From Streptosporangiaceae bacterium (GTDB lineage Bacteria; Actinomycetota; Actinomycetes; Streptosporangiales; Streptosporangiaceae): a stretch of DNA of 64,000 nucleotides. Within the stretch, counting starts at the first letter, position 1; each line of letters starts with the position of its first letter. The notes beneath the pieces are model-generated. The model was not told where the DNA came from, made no database searches, and saw nothing but the letters and a program-made list of their open reading frames with translations. The position numbers and the translations under genes were made by a program. The DNA lies in the NCBI GenBank assembly GCA_025964695.1, contig JAOPYK010000191.1:62001-126000 (forward strand). The letters run 5' to 3'. Below, one piece after another: positions 57,152 to 64,000 of this stretch.

Positions 57152-59104
57152 TCAGCCGGCCCGGCGGCGCACCCGCAGGTAGTCGCTGACGACGTACTCG
57201 CCGAGCCGGTCGGCCGCCGGTGCGAACACCCTGCCGCCGTTGCGCCGGGCGACCTCCTCCACGAACGCCACCAGCCTGCGGTCCTCGGCCAGCATGAAGA
57301 CGTTCAGGGTGGCCCCGCGCCGGGTCATCTTGTCCACTTCCGCCAGGGTCAGCGTCAGGGTCTCCGGCGACGGCGGGTAGTCGAAGAGCGAGCGGCCGTC
57401 CGGCAGCAGGTGCGCGGTCGGTTCCCCGTCGGTGACCACCAGCACGATCGGCTCGAAGTCCGGGTGCTGATCCAGGTGGCGTCCGGCGATCATCAGTGCA
57501 TGGTGCAGATTGGTGCCCTGCACCATGTCCCAGTCGAGTCCGGCCATCTCGGTCGTGTGCAGGATCCGGGCGTAGTTGGAGAAGCCGATGATCTGGATGG
57601 CGTCCTGCGGATACTTGGTGGAGACCAGCGCGTGCAGGGCCAGTGCGGTCTGCTTGGCCGCGCCCCAGGTTCCGCGCAGCACCATCGAGTAGGACAGGTC
57701 CACCAGCAGGCACACCGCCGCCGCCGTACGGCGTTCGGTCTCCAGCACCTCGAAGTCATCGACCGAGAGGGTGATGCGGGGGGCACGGGCGCCTCTGCGG
57801 ACCGCGTTGCCGAGCGTGCGGACCACGTCGAGCGGCTGTTCGTCGCCGAACCTCCACTCGCGGCTGGCCCCGGTGAGCTCGCCGGTCTGGCCCGCGTCAT
57901 GCTGATCGTGATCCCCGCGCCGTCCCGCCTCCAGCTGGGAGAACACCCGGCGCAGAGCGGTCTCACCGAGCCTGCGCACCGCCTTGGGGGTCAGTTCGAG
58001 CCCGCCGCCCTTGCGACGCAGATAGCCCTGGCGCTCCAGCTCCGCCTCGATGCGGCGCAGCGCGGCCAGATCATCGACCGCTTGGCGGCCGAGTGCACGG
58101 CGGATGGCTTCCTCGTCGATGTCGTCCATCCGCGCCCCGGGATAGTCCTGGTTCAGGGCGGCCTCGAGGTCGGCCAGGTCGGCGAGCTCGGCCAGCGCGG
58201 TGGTGGCGTCGCCCATGCCGAGAGGATCTTCGCCGGTCATGTGCTCGGGACTGCCCCAGTCCAGGTCGGGGCGGCGCCCGTGCAGGGCGTCGGAGAGCCG
58301 CGACATCTCCAGCGCCAGCCCGGCGTCCTCCAGCGTCTGCTCCATCAGCCCGGACAGTTCCGCCCGCTGCTCGGGGGTCAGCGACGCCATCAGCCGGTTC
58401 ATGGCCGCCGCCCGCCGGGCCAGCGAGTCGACGAGCTCTTCGAGGTTCTGCGGATCGTCGGGGAAGAACTCGCCGTACTCTCGCATGAACCGCTCGAAGT
58501 CCTCCTGGGTGTGCTCGCCGCGCGCGTCCTTCTCCAGCATGGTGTTGAGCGCGCCCATCATCTCCTTGACCCGCTGCATGGTCTGCGGGTCCTGGTTCTG
58601 GAGGGCTTCGCGCATACCGCGGAACTGGGAGTCCAGCACGTCCCGGCGGAGCAGGTTCTTGAGCTCGTCGAAGGTCCGGCGGGCCTCCGGGGATCGCCAG
58701 TCATAGTCCGTCAGCCGCCGGATGGCCTGCGCGGTGTCGCTGGGGAGCGTGTCGAGCTCGGCCTCGCGCATTCGGGCGTCGTCGCTCGGATCGGGGAAGA
58801 GCGTGGCCCGCTCCTGCCCGATCGCCTTGTCCAGCAGTGCCCGCGCCTGCTCGAGGGTGCCGTCCAGTCGGCCCTGGCCGCGCAGGCTGCGGCGGCGTTC
58901 CCGCACCTGGCGGAGCAGATCGTCGAGCCCGCGCCGCCGGTCGGCGCCGGGCAGACCCCGGCGCAGCAGGTCGCGCAGCGCCTCGGCGGCGTCGGTCCCG
59001 TCGAGGACCGCGTCGCCCATCTCGTCGAGAGCGGCCCGCACGTCGTACGGCGGCGCCAGCGGATCCGGCCCCTCGTGGTAGGACCCATATCTGTAGCGAC
59101 TCAT
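57152..59104 (-). CDS. VWA-domain protein, partner of the upstream AAA ATPase
   Basis: 650 residues. An N-terminal Asp/Arg/Glu-rich helical region of about 400 residues is followed by a von Willebrand A domain (residues 455-640). Its metal site reads LLVDLSYSM (DxSxS type), with a later Thr and Asp in LVVTDGEPTAH. The protein resembles the VWA subunits paired with MoxR/magnesium-chelatase-like ATPases. It lies 70 nt after that ATPase gene, so the two probably form a chaperone or insertase complex in the cytoplasm. The target is unknown. Confidence 0.82.
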   Translation of the reverse strand: MSRYRYGSYHEGPDPLAPPYDVRAALDEMGDAVLDGTDAAEALRDLLRRGLPGADRRRGLDDLLRQVRERRRSLRGQGRLDGTLEQARALLDKAIGQERATLFPDPSDDARMREAELDTLPSDTAQAIRRLTDYDWRSPEARRTFDELKNLLRRDVLDSQFRGMREALQNQDPQTMQRVKEMMGALNTMLEKDARGEHTQEDFERFMREYGEFFPDDPQNLEELVDSLARRAAAMNRLMASLTPEQRAELSGLMEQTLEDAGLALEMSRLSDALHGRRPDLDWGSPEHMTGEDPLGMGDATTALAELADLADLEAALNQDYPGARMDDIDEEAIRRALGRQAVDDLAALRRIEAELERQGYLRRKGGGLELTPKAVRRLGETALRRVFSQLEAGRRGDHDQHDAGQTGELTGASREWRFGDEQPLDVVRTLGNAVRRGARAPRITLSVDDFEVLETERRTAAAVCLLVDLSYSMVLRGTWGAAKQTALALHALVSTKYPQDAIQIIGFSNYARILHTTEMAGLDWDMVQGTNLHHALMIAGRHLDQHPDFEPIVLVVTDGEPTAHLLPDGRSLFDYPPSPETLTLTLAEVDKMTRRGATLNVFMLAEDRRLVAFVEEVARRNGGRVFAPAADRLGEYVVSDYLRVRRRAG

Positions 59105-59174
59105 CTGAGCCCCCCACCTTCTCCCTCCGTGCTCATGCGGCCGATCGGTGACCGATCGCAGGAGCACGGTCGCG

Positions 59175-60575
59175 TCATGTTCGGTAGGTGCTGGTGCCGC
59201 CGGCGTCGTCCTTGGACAGCCGGCGGGTGAGGAAGAGGCCTTCGAGGGCGAACTCCAGCGCCGCGGCGGCCTGCCCCGGGGACTCCCCGGTCAGACCGAG
59301 CCGCTCCATGATCTTCGCGAGGCCGGGCACCTTGCCGACACGGCGCAGCAGTTCGGGCGCGGCGACGAGCTCACCCGAGTCGACGGTCTCGCCGGAGTCG
59401 AACTTGTCCAGCAACCCGGTGAGGTCCGCCGGTCCCAGCGTGCGCCGGTAGGTCTCCGCGATGGCCCGCCGCAGCAGGTGCTCCAGCACCTCCTGCTCCC
59501 GGCCTTCCTCGCTGACCTCGAACTCCACTTTGCCGAGCAGGGTCGGCACCACGGCGGGAAGATCGCACACCCGGGCGACCGGAGGCTCCTCACCGGTGAG
59601 GGCGGCCCGCCGTACGGCTCCGGCCGCGACGGTCTCGGTCCCGGCGATGGCGAACCGCGCGGACACCCCGGAACGGGAGTCCACCGCGGTCGACTCGCGG
59701 ACCAGCCGGGTGAACCGGCCGATGATCTCGATGAGGTGATCCGGCACCTCCGCGCCCAGATCCACCAGCCTGGCCTCCTGGCGGATCAGCTCCAGCTCCA
59801 GGGAGAGCTCCAGCGGGTAGTGGGTGCGGATCTCGGCGCCGAACCGGTCCTTCAGCGGGGTGATGATGCGGCCCCGGTTGGTGTAGTCCTCGGGGTTGGC
59901 GCTGGCCACCAGCAGCACGTCCAGCGGCAGCCGCAGCGCGTACCCGCGGATCTGGATGTCGCGTTCCTCGAGCACGTTCAGCAGCGCCACCTGGATGCGC
60001 TCGGCCAGGTCGGGCAGTTCGTTGATGGAGAAGATGCCCCGGTTGGTGCGCGGCACCAGCCCGAAGTGCACGGTCTCCGGGTCGCCCAGGGTCCGGCCCT
60101 CGGCCACCTTGATCGGGTCGATGTCGCCGATCAGGTCGCCGACGCTGGTGTCCGGCGTGGCCAGCTTCTCGCCGTACCGCTCGCTGCGGTGCTTCCAGGT
60201 GACCGGCAGCGCGTCGCCGAGTTCGTCGGCGAGCCGGCGGCAGCGTACACAGACCGGCTCGTACGGGTGGTCGTTGATCTCGCAGCCTTCGATGACCGGC
60301 GTCCACTCGTCGAACAGCCCGATCAGGGTCCGGATCAGCCGGGTCTTGCCCTGTCCCCGCTCGCCCAGCAGGACCAGGTCGTGTCCTGCGATCAGGGCGC
60401 GCTCCAGATGGGGGAGCACGGTGTCGTCGAACCCGACGATTCCCGGAAAGCGGTTCTCCCCGGATTTCAGCCGGGTCAGAAGGTTGTGCCGTAGCTCGGC
60501 CTTGACGGTGCGCTGCACGTGGCCGCTCGTTCGCAGCTCACCCAGCGTGGTCTCTTGTGGTTTGGAATCACGCAC
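59175..60575 (-). CDS. AAA ATPase of the MoxR/Mg-chelatase (ChlI/BchI-like) group
   Basis: 466 residues from GTG 60573-60575. It has Walker A GERGQGKTRL near residue 75, a Cys-Cys insert (GCEINDHPYEPVCVRC), Walker B SINELPDL near 190, sensor 1 VASANPEDY near 230, and a C-terminal lid. The CEIND-x-C-x-x-C stretch may bind zinc. A TAGTGT box lies 7 nt before the GTG and no ribosome site is visible, so the transcript may be leaderless. It forms an operon with the VWA gene. Confidence 0.85.
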   Translation of the reverse strand: MRDSKPQETTLGELRTSGHVQRTVKAELRHNLLTRLKSGENRFPGIVGFDDTVLPHLERALIAGHDLVLLGERGQGKTRLIRTLIGLFDEWTPVIEGCEINDHPYEPVCVRCRRLADELGDALPVTWKHRSERYGEKLATPDTSVGDLIGDIDPIKVAEGRTLGDPETVHFGLVPRTNRGIFSINELPDLAERIQVALLNVLEERDIQIRGYALRLPLDVLLVASANPEDYTNRGRIITPLKDRFGAEIRTHYPLELSLELELIRQEARLVDLGAEVPDHLIEIIGRFTRLVRESTAVDSRSGVSARFAIAGTETVAAGAVRRAALTGEEPPVARVCDLPAVVPTLLGKVEFEVSEEGREQEVLEHLLRRAIAETYRRTLGPADLTGLLDKFDSGETVDSGELVAAPELLRRVGKVPGLAKIMERLGLTGESPGQAAAALEFALEGLFLTRRLSKDDAGGTSTYRT

Positions 60576-60816
60576 GGGTTCGACACTACGTCGCTGATGT
60601 ACGGACTTGCACCCGGTCCGGGTCAGCGATCTGGTCACGCTGTCGCATGGAAGGCCTCAGAGAAGGCGACATATCGCCTATTTGATGGCAATTTGCACGG
60701 CAGTAGTCTCGGTACCACGGTAGGAGGAAGGAGAATAGGTCCGGCGGGGCGATCTTCGCATAGCTTCCTGGTTCCCGGGGAGAGACAGTAAACGGATCAC
60801 GAGGAGGGAGACGCCG

Positions 60817-61977
60817 GTGGCTCGGTTCGGCGACGGGCTGGCGCTCGGCCCAGATCTCCTGAGCGCTGCGGAGTCGGCGGTACAGCAGGCGGTGGCGCCG
60901 CTGGTCGGTCGTCCTGACCTGCTGTGCGTGTTCGTCACCGGGGAGGACCCCGACGAGGTCGAAGAGGCGGCCCGGCGCGCGATGGCGGTCGCGGACGCCC
61001 GCACGGTCGTCGGTTGCAGCGCCGCCGGAGTGATCGGCGGTGGCCGGGGGGAAGAGGAGGCCAGCGCCGTGAGCGTCTGGGCCGCGGTGCTTCCCGGCGC
61101 CCGGCTGGAACCCTTCCGGCTCGAGGCCCTGCGGACCGAGGACCGGCTCGTCGTGGTCGGCATGCCGGAGGGACAGGACGACGATGTGGTGGGCGTGCTG
61201 CTCGCAGACCCGTTCACCTTCCCGGTGGATGCGTTCGTCGAGCGGTCCGGCGAGGTGCTGCCCGGTCTGCCGCTGGTCGGCGGGCTGGCGGGCGGCGAGA
61301 GCCGCGGCTCGACCCGGCTGTTCGTGGACGACGAGGTCTTCGAGGACGGCGCGGTCGGCGTGGTGATCGGCGGCCCGGTCAGCGCGATGACCCTGGTCAG
61401 CCAGGGGGCCAGGCCGATCGGCCCGGACATGGTCGTGACCAAGGCTGACGAGAACGTGCTCTACGAACTGGCCGGCACACCCGCTCTTGACAAGCTGGAG
61501 CAGATCGTCGCCGGGCTGGCCGAGGACGATCAGGAGCTGGCGGCCAAGGGCCTGCTGATCGGCGTCGCGATGAACGAGTACGCCGACGAGCACGAGCAGG
61601 GTGACTTCCTGGTCCGCGGGGTCGTGGGTGCCGACACCGACACCGGGGCGATCGCGATCGGCGATGTGGTGGAGGTCGGCCGGACCGTGCGATTCCAGGT
61701 ACGCGACGCGGGTGCGGCCGGCGACGATCTGGCCGGGCTGCTGGCCCGGTTCGACGTCGGCCCGATAGAGGGGGCGCTGCTGTTCTCGTGCAACGGCCGG
61801 GGGCGGGCGATGTTCCCCACCTCCGACCATGACGTACGGGTCGTACGGAACACGCTCGGCGCCGGCGGGGTCGGCGGGTTCTTCGCGGCGGGCGAGATCG
61901 GCCCGGTGGGCGGCCGCAACCATGTGCACGGGTTCACCGCGTCCATCCTGGCGTTCGGAGGAGACGACGATGTCTGA
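60817..61977 (+). CDS. FIST-domain small-ligand sensor protein
   Basis: 386 residues. An N-terminal FIST domain (TVVGCSAAGVIGGG near 65, LPGLPLVGGLAGG near 150) and a C-terminal FIST_C domain (LLFSCNGRGRAMF near 325) make up the whole protein; there is no output domain. FIST proteins are thought to bind amino acids or other small ligands. GTG start with GGAGGGA upstream. Its stop overlaps the ROK gene start by 8 nt, so the two are translated together, which hints at a shared role in sensing a sugar or amino-acid signal. Confidence 0.85.
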   Translation: MARFGDGLALGPDLLSAAESAVQQAVAPLVGRPDLLCVFVTGEDPDEVEEAARRAMAVADARTVVGCSAAGVIGGGRGEEEASAVSVWAAVLPGARLEPFRLEALRTEDRLVVVGMPEGQDDDVVGVLLADPFTFPVDAFVERSGEVLPGLPLVGGLAGGESRGSTRLFVDDEVFEDGAVGVVIGGPVSAMTLVSQGARPIGPDMVVTKADENVLYELAGTPALDKLEQIVAGLAEDDQELAAKGLLIGVAMNEYADEHEQGDFLVRGVVGADTDTGAIAIGDVVEVGRTVRFQVRDAGAAGDDLAGLLARFDVGPIEGALLFSCNGRGRAMFPTSDHDVRVVRNTLGAGGVGGFFAAGEIGPVGGRNHVHGFTASILAFGGDDDV

Positions 61978-62926
61978 GCCGGAAGAGCCGGTGCTGGCGA
62001 TCGACATCGGAGGCACCAGGCTCGGGGTGGGCCTGGTGGAGCCCGGCGGCAGGATCTCCGTCCACGATCGGGTCGAAGCCGTCGCAGGGCACCGGCTCGA
62101 CGCCGAGGGGCTGTGGCGCACGCTGGAGTCGATGGTCGACAAGCTGATCGCCGACAACGGCAATCCGGAGATAGCCGGGGTGGGCGTGGGCTGCGGCGGC
62201 CCGATGACCTGGCCCGCGGCCGAGGTCTCGCCACTGAACATCCCCGCCTGGCAGGCCTTCCCGCTGCGGGAGCGGCTGCGCGAACGCCATCCCGGCCTGC
62301 CCGTCCGCGTCCACAACGACGCGGTCTGCATGGCGGTGGGCGAGCACTGGCGCGGCGCGGGCCGTGGTGCCGACAACGTCCTGGGCATGGTGGTCTCCGA
62401 TTCCGTCGGCGGAGGTCTCGTGCTCGGCGGGCATCTGATCGACGGCGCGAGCGGCAACGCCGGCCATATCGGTCACGTCATCGTCGACGCCGACGGCCCC
62501 CAGTGCGCGTGCGGCGGCCATGGCTGCCTGGAGGCCATCGCCGGGGGCCCGGGGCTGGTCGGGTGGGCGCAGGAACAGGGCTGGCGCCCGGACATGCCCC
62601 ATGTGACCGAGGTGGATCTGGCCGGCGACGCCCGGCGGGGGCACGCCGTCGCGGCCGCCGCGATGCAGCGGGCCGGCCACGCGCTCGGAATCGCGATCGC
62701 CTCGGCCACCCATCTGCTGGACCTCGATGTGGTCTCGGTCGGAGGGGGGCTCTCCCAGGGTGGTCCGCTGTTGTTCGACCCGGTGGAGGAGACGTTCCGC
62801 GAGCATGCCCGCATGGAATACGCCCGGGAGGTACGGGTCGTTCCGGCCGCACTGGGCCACACCGCCGGCCTCATCGGCGCGGCGGCCCTGGTGTTCGCAG
62901 CCGACCGTTACTGGAACGCCGACTGA
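61970..62926 (+). CDS. ROK family sugar kinase
   Basis: 318 residues from ATG 61970 (GGAGGA upstream). The ATP site is AIDIGGTRLGVGLV at the N-terminus, the catalytic Asp is in VHNDAVCMAVGEHW near 110, and the zinc motif is CACGGHGCLEA near 185. There is no DNA-binding domain, so it is an enzyme and not a NagC-type regulator. It should phosphorylate glucose or a related sugar. Overlaps the FIST gene. Confidence 0.88.
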   Translation: MSEPEEPVLAIDIGGTRLGVGLVEPGGRISVHDRVEAVAGHRLDAEGLWRTLESMVDKLIADNGNPEIAGVGVGCGGPMTWPAAEVSPLNIPAWQAFPLRERLRERHPGLPVRVHNDAVCMAVGEHWRGAGRGADNVLGMVVSDSVGGGLVLGGHLIDGASGNAGHIGHVIVDADGPQCACGGHGCLEAIAGGPGLVGWAQEQGWRPDMPHVTEVDLAGDARRGHAVAAAAMQRAGHALGIAIASATHLLDLDVVSVGGGLSQGGPLLFDPVEETFREHARMEYAREVRVVPAALGHTAGLIGAAALVFAADRYWNAD

Positions 62927-62968
62927 GCCGTCCGGGTTCACGACCTCACAGGTCCAGCCACCAATGGG

Positions 62969-63616
62969 CTACTCCGGCCAGGGTGAGTTCTCGATGGTGT
63001 CCACGAAGTCGCCCCGCTGGAATCCCGGGACGAAGTGCTCAAGCACGTCGGCCTTGACGTTGCCGAAGGTGGTCTCGGGCTTGGGGGCGATGCCTTCGGT
63101 GAAGGCCCGCAGGATCTCGCGCTTGAAGTCCGGGCGGGGGTGCAGCGCGGTGATCTCGGCCCGCGCGGCCTCATCAATGCCGTCGTAGCCGATGCCCAGG
63201 ACGTCGTACTCCACTCCGGCGGTCACCAGGGCCACCTCGGGCTCCATGAACTCCGGGATGCCGGGCGTGGTGTGCAGGGCGATGGCCGTCCACACCCGCC
63301 GGATGCTGTCCTCGGGCACCCCGTGGCCCTGCAGGAAACGCCGGGCCTCGTCGGCGCTGTCCACCTCGAAGCGCCGGCCACTGGTACGGAACGGCTCGTT
63401 CAACCCGAGGTCGTGGAACATCGCGCCGATGTAGAGCAGTTCCGGGTCCCAGCTCAGTCCCCGGTCGCGGCCTCGCAGGCTGCCGAACCAGAAGACCCGG
63501 CGCGAGTGGTGGTAGATCAGGTCGGTGGTGCGCTCGCGTACCAGGTCGGTGGCTTCGGCGGCCAGCCTGGTGTCCGGTACGGCCACGCCCGCGGCGGACG
63601 CTCGATGGGCGACCAT
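62969..63616 (-). CDS. HD-domain hydrolase
   Basis: 215 residues from ATG 63616, GAGGAG upstream. It has the metal ligands of the HD superfamily: HHSRRVFWFG near 33, GAMFHDLGL near 65 (the HD pair), and a later LHTTPGIP. The pattern is that of small HD hydrolases, including cyanamide-hydratase-like and nucleotide phosphohydrolases; the substrate cannot be read. It is convergent with the ROK gene. Confidence 0.8.
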   Translation of the reverse strand: MVAHRASAAGVAVPDTRLAAEATDLVRERTTDLIYHHSRRVFWFGSLRGRDRGLSWDPELLYIGAMFHDLGLNEPFRTSGRRFEVDSADEARRFLQGHGVPEDSIRRVWTAIALHTTPGIPEFMEPEVALVTAGVEYDVLGIGYDGIDEAARAEITALHPRPDFKREILRAFTEGIAPKPETTFGNVKADVLEHFVPGFQRGDFVDTIENSPWPE

Positions 63617-63751
63617 GAAGCGGCTCCTCTCGTCGGCCCTCGGCAGGGGACGCCGGTGCTCCGATGACCCGCGACCTTCGGTCAGCACCCGGCATTGGGC
63701 TCTTACCACCGGCCGGAGTGCGCAATGCGGTTGGGCGCTTAAAGCTCGTCC

Positions 63752-63800
63752 CTTGACTTCCTCCGCCGCCCCGAAGGGCGGGGATCGCTTCCCGGGCCGG
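63752..63800. mobile_element. Possible IS200/IS605-type end remnant
   Basis: The string ttgacttcctcc followed by a CCGCCC-CGAA-GGGCGG hairpin (63766-63781) and ggatcgc resembles the terminal hairpins of IS200/IS605-type elements in high-GC bacteria. No tnpA or tnpB is near, so it could be a remnant or a solo palindrome-associated element. The assignment rests on memory of the motif. Confidence 0.35.
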
Positions 63801-63885
63801 GTTTCCTGCATGAACGCCGCCGGCCCGGTCGGCAGGCCGGCGTGGGCAGCGCGATCCGGGGTCTCCGTCGATGGGACACTGGAGC

Positions 63886-64000
63886 GTGAGACACGTCAGC
63901 GTTGACGACATCCGGGCCGCCCGGGAGCTGCTCCGTGATGTCGCGGTCGAGAGCCCGTTGCAACACTCCCGGTTCCTGTCCGAGCTTGTCGGGGGACCGG
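63886..64000 (+). CDS. ilvA: N-terminus of threonine ammonia-lyase (partial)
   Basis: The frame from GTG 63886 runs off the right edge after 38 codons. The visible protein (SVDDIRAARELL, then SPLQHSRFLSELVGGP) matches the start of threonine dehydratases just before the PLP-Lys region. An ATG at 63871 in the same frame is an alternative start. It would deaminate threonine to 2-oxobutyrate for isoleucine synthesis. Only the first helix and strand can be judged. Confidence 0.75.
   Translation, partial: MRHVSVDDIRAARELLRDVAVESPLQHSRFLSELVGGP

Overview
The window is high-GC actinobacterial chromosome. Two blocks follow the gene order of Mycobacterium tuberculosis: mfd-mazG-eno-divIC-DUF501-ppx, and thiolase-SGNH hydrolase-CBS-metB. 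The gene families and the many GTG starts suggest a filamentous actinomycete, most likely Streptosporangiales; the order-level call is inference. I saw no phage, intact insertion sequence, CRISPR array or resistance island.

Region 1 (1-17.2 kb) is a surface or exopolysaccharide locus. A minus-strand series starts with a polyprenyl-phosphate sugar-1-phosphate transferase (13888-15384). It continues with an Fe(II)/2-oxoglutarate-type dioxygenase, then a translationally coupled set: SAM methyltransferase, sugar-1-phosphate cytidylyltransferase, PIG-L deacetylase, NAD-dependent epimerase and a peptidase-fold DUF4910 protein. A cysteine-rich protein built from two copies of one domain, a Wzx-type flippase and a GT2 glycosyltransferase complete it. 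Nearby are an acyltransferase-3, a DUF6492-type glycosyltransferase, two Wzz-like chain-length proteins without kinase domains, the first codons of a membrane protein cut by the window edge (perhaps the polymerase), and a GH26-like lipoprotein. Together they could make, flip, polymerise and trim a polymer that contains an unusual CDP-activated C-methylated sugar.

Region 2 (17.3-20.9 kb) has a TauE/SafE permease, an APS kinase fused to a degenerate ATP-sulfurylase domain, and a methyltransferase. Region 3 (21-39 kb) is the conserved mfd-SurA-like-mazG and eno-ftsB-DUF501-ppx core. About 7.5 kb is interposed between mazG and eno: a PASTA penicillin-binding protein, a His-rich secreted peptide, and a sulfate importer operon that ends in a cysteine-free Rrf2 regulator. 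A uracil-DNA glycosylase and a DUF4232 lipoprotein follow.

Region 4 (39-57 kb) holds an NDH-2-like oxidoreductase with a CFA-synthase-like methyltransferase, an odd tRNA gene with a UAA anticodon but no long variable arm, a Bax1-like protein, thiolase, cystathionine beta-synthase, an SGNH hydrolase, a beta-propeller lipoprotein, an FHA-FHA-ABC transporter, an MMPL transporter, cystathionine gamma-synthase and a secreted hydrolase. Region 5 (56.5-64 kb) holds a membrane protein, a VWA/MoxR-type AAA pair, a FIST sensor overlapping a ROK kinase, an HD-domain protein and the start of a threonine dehydratase.

Sulfur metabolism recurs across the window: sulfate import, APS kinase, TauE, CBS and MetB. 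The strongest leads for undescribed biology are the duplicated-domain cysteine protein and its CDP-sugar operon, the atypical tRNA, the fused degenerate sulfurylase, and the regulatory repeats upstream of the chain-length gene and of metB.
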